Part shown: piece by piece, positions 58,930-64,000 of the stretch | Position numbering within the stretch: the first letter of the stretch is position 1 | How the letters are laid out: the number at the start of each line of letters is the position of its first letter | NCBI GenBank assembly: GCA_963792365.1 | Contig: CAWBVW010000010.1 | Coordinates: forward strand, 1 to 64,000 | DNA length: 64,000 bases | Source of the DNA: JAOUGY01 sp963792365 | Lineage (GTDB): Bacteria > Actinomycetota > Acidimicrobiia > Spongiisociales > ZC4RG35 | Direction: 5' to 3' | The notes under the pieces: model-generated | What the model saw: only the letters and a program-made list of their open reading frames with translations | What the model was told of the DNA's origin: nothing | Database searches by the model: none | Position numbers and translations under genes: made by a program

Positions 58930-60419
58930 GTCGCCTCCTCACCACCGGCCGCGCCCGCAATCGTGAACCATCCACCGTCGCCCAGGGCCGATCTGGCCAC
59001 GAGGTACGCGGCTCGTCTCGTGAACACCCGAGCCACCACGATGTCCAGCAGGGTGGCTATTCCGAGCGACAATGCAAACCCCTTGACGGGTCCCACGGCC
59101 AGGGCGTACAGCAAGCCTGCGGCCAGCAGCGACACTGTGTCGGCGGTGAGGATGGTACGGAACGCGCCCTTGAAGCCGTCCAGCGCAGCGTCGACCACGG
59201 TCGAACCTTGGCGGACTTCGTCCTTGATCCGTTCGAAGTAGACGATGTAGCTGTCGGCGGTGATTCCGACGGACACGATGACGCCGGTCACACCGGCGAG
59301 TGTGAGAGTGAGACCTGATGTAGCCCCGAAGAGCGAGAAGACGGCCACGAGGAGTGATCCGAACACCGTCAATCCGAGGATCGCCACCAGCCCCAAAGAT
59401 CGGTAGAACACGAGCAAGAACACGGCGACGAGGGCGAGTCCGGCGACTCCTGAGATCAGACCGATCCGGAGCGAGTCGGCACCGAGCGTGCCGGAGACCT
59501 GATTGACATCCGACAGTGTGAACGACACCGGGAGTGAACCGTATCGGAGCACGACTGCCAGGTCGCGAGCCTCTTGTTCCGACTCCTGGTCGGTACCGAC
59601 GGTGATCACTGCGCTCCCACCAGAGATTCCCTCGGGGCCGACATCAGTGGCAACGGGCGGAGCCGTCTGGATCTCGCCGTCGAGCACGATTGCAATCTGG
59701 CGCCTGGCATCGAAGTACGACGTCGCTTGCCCGGTCATGCATGCGAAACGGTCGCCACCGTCCGGAGTCAGGTCGAGTTGGACGAGCCAGCTGTTGTTGA
59801 AGTTGGCGACCGCCTGGGATACCTGTGTGCCTTCCACGATCGCCGGTCCGAGATGCAACACCTGGCCCTCGAAGGGGAGGTAGGTCTCACGTGTGGCGTC
59901 GTCGACGACGCTCAGACCCGTCGCCGGATCCACTTCAGGATCGGTGTTCTCGGGCGTCGTGCCACCCGGCAACGCATAACAGCGGGCGTAGTCTTCCGGT
60001 GTCACATGGTCTTCCGGAACCGTGCCGCCGTCGGCGAGCGGTCCGATGTCCCCGACGGTCGCTCCCAACACCGGGCGAAACGACAGGGCACCCGTCGTAC
60101 CGACGGCGTCGAGGGCACGCTGTTCGTCGGTGACTCCGGGCAACTGAACCAGCAGGTTGGGCGGCGAAAGTGCGGTACCACCCGAGGGAACGATGTCGGG
60201 CTCCTGCACCCCGCCGATCTCCTCGATGCGCCGCAGGATGATGTCAGCCGCCACCTCGAGCTTGTCGGTGTCGGTGCCATCCGGTGCAGTGAGCACCACC
60301 GAGATGCCTCCCTGCAGATCCAGGCCGAGCTTGGGAGTGGTGCCTGTGCCGGCCAATGCGGCGAGGCCACCCCATGACAGCGCCAGCATCACGAGGATGC
60401 CGATCCACGGGCGCTTCAC
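58926..60419 (-). CDS. secD: Protein-export membrane protein SecD
   Basis: SecD (497 aa) has an N-terminal membrane segment, LGLDLQGGISVVL, a large extracytoplasmic domain with the P1 head, and a C-terminal membrane half containing GITADSYIVYFERIKDEVRQG. GTG 60419 follows yajC by one base. yajC-secD-secF form the conserved export operon. Confidence 0.96.
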   Translation of the reverse strand: MKRPWIGILVMLALSWGGLAALAGTGTTPKLGLDLQGGISVVLTAPDGTDTDKLEVAADIILRRIEEIGGVQEPDIVPSGGTALSPPNLLVQLPGVTDEQRALDAVGTTGALSFRPVLGATVGDIGPLADGGTVPEDHVTPEDYARCYALPGGTTPENTDPEVDPATGLSVVDDATRETYLPFEGQVLHLGPAIVEGTQVSQAVANFNNSWLVQLDLTPDGGDRFACMTGQATSYFDARRQIAIVLDGEIQTAPPVATDVGPEGISGGSAVITVGTDQESEQEARDLAVVLRYGSLPVSFTLSDVNQVSGTLGADSLRIGLISGVAGLALVAVFLLVFYRSLGLVAILGLTVFGSLLVAVFSLFGATSGLTLTLAGVTGVIVSVGITADSYIVYFERIKDEVRQGSTVVDAALDGFKGAFRTILTADTVSLLAAGLLYALAVGPVKGFALSLGIATLLDIVVARVFTRRAAYLVARSALGDGGWFTIAGAAGGEEAT

Positions 60420-60420
60420 C

Positions 60421-60720
60421 TCAAGCCTCGATCTTGCCGGAGATGGCGCGCCGTTCTACGACCATGCGGCCCGATTCGATTTCGATGACCGCGGTTTCTT
60501 CTTCGAGTGAGATCACCCGGCCACGGATCCCGCCGGCCGTACGAACCTGATCACCGACCTCCAAGGCCTGTTGGAGCTGAGCCTGCTGCTTGCGCATCCG
60601 GCGCTGGGGAAGCGTGATGAGGAAGAGGAATCCAACGGCGAGCAGCAGTGGAAGGAAGGCGGTGAGCCCGCCACCTCCGGTGGTTTCTGTTTGCTGCGCG
60701 AGCACGTACATCAACATCAT
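60421..60720 (-). CDS. yajC: Preprotein translocase subunit YajC
   Basis: The 99-aa inner-membrane protein is an accessory of SecDF. One membrane segment (FLPLLLAVGFLFLITLPQRR) is followed by the conserved cytoplasmic core LEVGDQVRTAGGIRGRVISLEEE. The start may be any of ATG 60720, 60717 or 60711. Coding upstream of these is not supported. Confidence 0.93.
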   Translation of the reverse strand: MMLMYVLAQQTETTGGGGLTAFLPLLLAVGFLFLITLPQRRMRKQQAQLQQALEVGDQVRTAGGIRGRVISLEEETAVIEIESGRMVVERRAISGKIEA

Positions 60721-60748
60721 GACTTTCGGGACGGGGAACGGCACGAGC

Positions 60749-61873
60749 TTAGTGGCTCGCCGACGCTGCTCCTGCCCGTCGGCGCTCCAGGAACCCGCCG
60801 TGGTACTCGTCGAAGCGGCCCGTGAGTATCGCCTCACGCGCTCTGCTCAGCATCTCGATCGTGAACCACAGGTTGTGGATCGAGACGAGGCGGAAGACGC
60901 TCAACTCACCGGTGGTGAGCAGGTGGCGCAGGTAGGCCCGTGACAAAGTCGAACAGGTGTGGCAGCCGCACTCGACCTCGAGCGGTCGCGGGTCACGGCT
61001 GTACGCCGCTCGCTTGAGGTTGTAGTCGCCGTCCGCGGTGAGAACCTTGCCGTGCCGGGCAAGGCGGGTGGGCCATACGCAATCGAACAGGTCGGCGCCC
61101 CGTGCCACAGCGTCCATCACACCCTCGGGATCGCCGAGGCCCATGACGTAGCGCACCTTGTGCTCAGGCAACTCCGGCATAGTCGTCTCGAGCGCCAGAT
61201 TGCGCTCCCAGGCCTCTTCCCCCACGGCGAGCCCTCCGATGCCGAATCCGGAGAACCCGAGCGCCGCCGTCTCGCGGGCGCTCCGTGCACGGAGTCCGAC
61301 GTCGACACCTCCCTGGACGATTCCGAACAGGGCCTGGTCGGCCCTGGTGTGAGCCGCCAGGGCGCGCTCCGACCAGCGCAGGGTTTGTTCCAAGGCCGTG
61401 GTGACGACCGACCGGGCATTTGGCAACCCCACCAGGACATCGAACACCATCGCAACGTCGGCACCGAGCAGTTGCTGCACTCGCATCGATTCTTCGGGCG
61501 TGAGCCGAACGGTCGAGCCGTCGTAGGTCGATCGAAATGTGGCTCCGTCCTCGTCGATATTCGGATCGAGCGAAAAGATCTGATATCCGCCCGAATCGGT
61601 GAGGATCGGGCCGTCCCATCCCATGAAGCCGTGCAACCCCCCGAGCTCGTCCACGGTCTCGGCACCTGGGCGCAGCATCAGGTGATAGGTGTTGGACAGC
61701 ACCATCTGAGCTCCGACGCCGGACAGATCGAGGGCGTCGAGCGCTTTGACCGAGGCCCGGGTGCCGACAGGCATGAAGGTCGGTGTGTCGACCGTGCCAT
61801 GCGTGAGCGACAGCTGTCCTGCACGTGCGGCTCCCGACGTCGCCGCCGCCTTCCAGTTCGCTGCGTGGGTCAC
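60749..61873 (-). CDS. tgt: tRNA-guanine transglycosylase
   Basis: Tgt inserts preQ1 at the wobble position of queuosine tRNAs. The product is 374 aa from GTG 61873, with MPVGTRASVKAL, catalytic DSGGYQIFSL, FGIVQGG, GLAVGE, a second catalytic Asp in DLFDCVWPTR and the zinc site ECGCHTC. ATG 61930 is an alternative start. It is paired with queA, and the precursor genes queCDEF are not in the window. Confidence 0.95.
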   Translation of the reverse strand: MTHAANWKAAATSGAARAGQLSLTHGTVDTPTFMPVGTRASVKALDALDLSGVGAQMVLSNTYHLMLRPGAETVDELGGLHGFMGWDGPILTDSGGYQIFSLDPNIDEDGATFRSTYDGSTVRLTPEESMRVQQLLGADVAMVFDVLVGLPNARSVVTTALEQTLRWSERALAAHTRADQALFGIVQGGVDVGLRARSARETAALGFSGFGIGGLAVGEEAWERNLALETTMPELPEHKVRYVMGLGDPEGVMDAVARGADLFDCVWPTRLARHGKVLTADGDYNLKRAAYSRDPRPLEVECGCHTCSTLSRAYLRHLLTTGELSVFRLVSIHNLWFTIEMLSRAREAILTGRFDEYHGGFLERRRAGAASASH

Positions 61874-61976
61874 GCCGAAAGAGGCTACTGCCCCAATGTC
61901 GAGTGCCCGTCCGCCATCGAAGTCGCCCATGGGGAACAGGTCTTCCACCCCGGCGGCGCCGGGTGTCCTGTGCAAC

Positions 61977-62990
61977 TCACGAACTCTCGCAGAGCATGGC
62001 ATCGCCGAAGCTGAGGAATCGATATCCGCGGTCCATCGCCTCTTGGTATGCCTCTCTCCATCCTTCGCCCATGAACGCCTCGACGAGCACGAGGAGGCTC
62101 GATCGTGGAAGGTGGAAGTTCGTGATCAACAGGTCGACGACACGGAAAGTCGAACCGGGCGCCAGGAACAGTTCCGTGTCCCGCTCGCCGGGGACCACGG
62201 TGCCGTCGGGCTCCGCAAACGTCTCGAGGGTGCGGACGACCGTCGTCCCGACGGCCACCACCCTTCCACCCCTTTTCCGGCACGCCCTGATCGCCTCGGT
62301 CGCCGATAGGTCGATCCTGCAGCGTTCGGTGTGCATGATGTGATCTTCCACCCGGTCGGTGGCGATGGGTCGAAACGTGGCCAGCCCCACATCGAGATCG
62401 ACCGATGTCATCTCGATTCCGGACTCGCGCAAGCGATCAACGAGCTGCGGCGTGAAGTGCAGGCCGGCCGTCGGCGCCGCCGCCGATCCAGGACGGTCGG
62501 CGAACACTGTCTGATACCTGCCGGGATCATCGAGACGGGTCGTGATGTAGGGCGGCAACGGCATCTCGCCCACCTTTTCGAGCTCGACCTCGATGTCTTC
62601 GCCGTCGCCGTGCAGAACCACTTTGACAATGCCGTCCACAGGATCGGTGAGTACCCGACCGATGAGATCGCCGAAACGAAGCCGGGTTCCCGCCCGGAGG
62701 CGTCGGGCCGGCCGCGCCATTGCCTCCCATGCATCGTCCGGGAGCCGACGCAGAAGCAGCAACTCGACGTTGCCGCCCGTCCCTTCCTTCTGCCCATGCA
62801 GCCTGGCGGACCGCACCCGAGTCCGGTTCACGACCAGCAGATCGCCCGCCTGCAAGAGGTCGGGAAGCTCCGAGAACCGATGATCGGTCAGATCGCGAGT
62901 GTCGAGCAGTCGAGAGGAGTGCCGTGGCTCGACCGGCGTCTGCGCAATCCGTTGCTCTGGAAGGTGATAGTCGAAGGCAGAGGTGTCCAT
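61977..62990 (-). CDS. queA: tRNA preQ1 ribosyltransferase-isomerase QueA
   Basis: QueA transfers ribose from AdoMet to preQ1-tRNA to make epoxyqueuosine. The 337-aa product has YHLPEQRIAQTPVEPR, LLVVNRTRVRSARL, APTAGLHFT and TNFHLPRSSLLVLVEAFMG. ATG 62990 has GAGG five bases upstream. It is followed by tgt 103 bp later. Confidence 0.97.
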   Translation of the reverse strand: MDTSAFDYHLPEQRIAQTPVEPRHSSRLLDTRDLTDHRFSELPDLLQAGDLLVVNRTRVRSARLHGQKEGTGGNVELLLLRRLPDDAWEAMARPARRLRAGTRLRFGDLIGRVLTDPVDGIVKVVLHGDGEDIEVELEKVGEMPLPPYITTRLDDPGRYQTVFADRPGSAAAPTAGLHFTPQLVDRLRESGIEMTSVDLDVGLATFRPIATDRVEDHIMHTERCRIDLSATEAIRACRKRGGRVVAVGTTVVRTLETFAEPDGTVVPGERDTELFLAPGSTFRVVDLLITNFHLPRSSLLVLVEAFMGEGWREAYQEAMDRGYRFLSFGDAMLCESS

Positions 62991-63012
62991 GCCGACCTCA
63001 ACGCTAGGGGAA

Positions 63013-64000
63013 TCAGTCGAGCTGAAACGCGGCTTGCGCCGACGTCGGAGGTTCCAACCCGAGGTGCCGATAGGCCCCGCTCGTGGCAACCCGTCCGCGA
63101 GGCGTCCGTGCGAGGAGGCCGGCTTGGAGCAGGAACGGCTCGTAGGCGTCTTCGACGGTCTCAGGTTCTTCCCCTACGGCAATCGCAAGCGTCCCCAGAC
63201 CCACCGGTCCACCGCCGAACTTGCGCACGACGGCATCGAGGATCGCCCTGTCGATCTTGTCGAGGCCCATCGGATCGATTTCGAACACATCCAGTGCGGC
63301 GTCGGCCACATTGCCATCGATGTGCCCATCGGCGCGGGCGATTGCGTAGTCCCTGACCCGCGCAAGCAGACGGTTGGCGATCCGGGCCGTGCCCCTGCTC
63401 CGCTCTGCGATCTGGCGGGAGCCCGATTCGTCGATGTCGACCCCCAGTATCGAGGCGGATCGGACCACGATCCGCTGCAGGTCATCGTGGGTGTAGTGGT
63501 CGATACGCTCGACGATTCCGAACCGATCGCGAAGCGGGGCGGCCACGGTGCCGATCCGGGTCGTGGCACCGACCATCGTGAACTTCGCGAGGTCGAGCCG
63601 TATGGAGGTCGCCGCCGGGCCCTTGCCCAGCACGATGTCGAGCTCGAAATCCTCCATCGCCGGATAGAGGACCTCTTCCACCGCCCGGGGCACCCGGTGG
63701 ATCTCATCGATGAAGAAGACGTCGCCGTCTTCCAGATTCGAGAGAATGGCGGCGAGGTCGCCTGGGCGTTCCAGCGCAGGCCCTGACGTCTTCTTGAACG
63801 CAGCGTCGAGCTCATTGGCGAGGATGCCGGCAAGCGATGTCTTGCCCAGTCCGGGTGGGCCCGACAACAGCACGTGGTCGAGCGGCTTTCCCAGGGCGCG
63901 GGACGCCTCGATCGAGATCTGAAGACGCTCCTTCACCTTCGCCTGTCCGATGAACTCTTCGAGCCGTTGCGGCCTCAGCGTCGCCTCGAAGTCATCGTCG
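63013..64000 (-). CDS. ruvB: Holliday junction helicase RuvB, N-terminus beyond edge
   Basis: RuvB is the AAA+ motor of branch migration. The visible part, about 329 residues, starts mid-protein at the window edge (FEATLRPQRLEEFIGQ is readable up to 64000). It has Walker A SGPPGLGKTSLAGILA, Walker B VFFIDEIHRVPRAVEE, the sensor GATTRIGTVAAPLRDRFG and the C-terminal winged helix. The ATG at 63936 is internal, not the start. ruvA is expected just beyond the window. Confidence 0.97.
   Translation of the reverse strand, partial: DDDFEATLRPQRLEEFIGQAKVKERLQISIEASRALGKPLDHVLLSGPPGLGKTSLAGILANELDAAFKKTSGPALERPGDLAAILSNLEDGDVFFIDEIHRVPRAVEEVLYPAMEDFELDIVLGKGPAATSIRLDLAKFTMVGATTRIGTVAAPLRDRFGIVERIDHYTHDDLQRIVVRSASILGVDIDESGSRQIAERSRGTARIANRLLARVRDYAIARADGHIDGNVADAALDVFEIDPMGLDKIDRAILDAVVRKFGGGPVGLGTLAIAVGEEPETVEDAYEPFLLQAGLLARTPRGRVATSGAYRHLGLEPPTSAQAAFQLD

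Overview
The window is a GC-rich actinobacterial chromosome segment, probably from the class Acidimicrobiia. The case for this is the 16S/23S sequence, GTG-rich start codons, a Thr-rich linker in a lipoprotein, actinobacterial mIHF, a helicase-dead PriA, and a gene order that follows the conserved actinobacterial core (ruvB-queA-tgt-yajC-secDF-apt-rel ... hisS-aspS-rarA ... alaS-ruvX-mltG-aroE-pilD-aroC-aroB ... efp-nusB-pyrR-pyrBC-carAB-pyrDF-mihF-gmk-rpoZ-coaBC-metK-priA-def-fmt-rpe-rib). Class-level placement is inference. Almost every gene is on the minus strand, so the window reads from right to left as one very long run of head-to-tail, mostly 1-14 bp overlapping genes. I found one plus-strand gene, a coiled-coil protein at 54668..55180.

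Right end to middle: ruvB (cut by the window edge), queA, tgt, yajC, secD, secF, apt and the bifunctional (p)ppGpp enzyme rel. Then come a metallo-beta-lactamase hydrolase, hisS, aspS, rarA, a PQQ-type sugar dehydrogenase lipoprotein, a hotdog thioesterase, a small membrane protein, alaS, ruvX, mltG, aroE, a DUF4388/PATAN protein with a long acidic tail, the prepilin peptidase, aroC and aroB. A TetR-regulated ABC-2 transporter with two operator palindromes sits between aroB and efp.

Middle to left: efp, nusB and the pyrimidine operon pyrR-pyrB-pyrC-carA-carB-pyrD-pyrF, in which carB and pyrD form one uninterrupted reading frame. Next are mihF, gmk, a GNAT-like orphan, rpoZ, coaBC, metK, priA, def, fmt, rpe, a REC-GGDEF response regulator, ribD-ribE-ribBA-ribH, and infC-rpmI-rplT with an attenuator-like leader and an ATC start. 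After these come an rRNA methyltransferase, pheS-pheT, argF, mpg and tyrS, followed by an rrn promoter, 16S rRNA, a tRNA-less spacer and the 5' end of 23S rRNA.

The window is dominated by housekeeping genes. I saw no mobile element, CRISPR array or defence island, and I do not claim a new defence-type system. The observations most worth checking are: (1) a family of 7-bp-period tandem repeats at four intergenic places, one of which bridges carB and pyrD in frame; (2) a tyrosyl-tRNA synthetase whose HIGH motif reads TLGW; (3) an infC leader with a terminator, an overlapping 16-codon ORF and competing stems; (4) a probable frame break at the start of rel; (5) an ornithine carbamoyltransferase with an SLRTW phosphate loop; and (6) a 15-bp perfect stem enclosing 16S rRNA.
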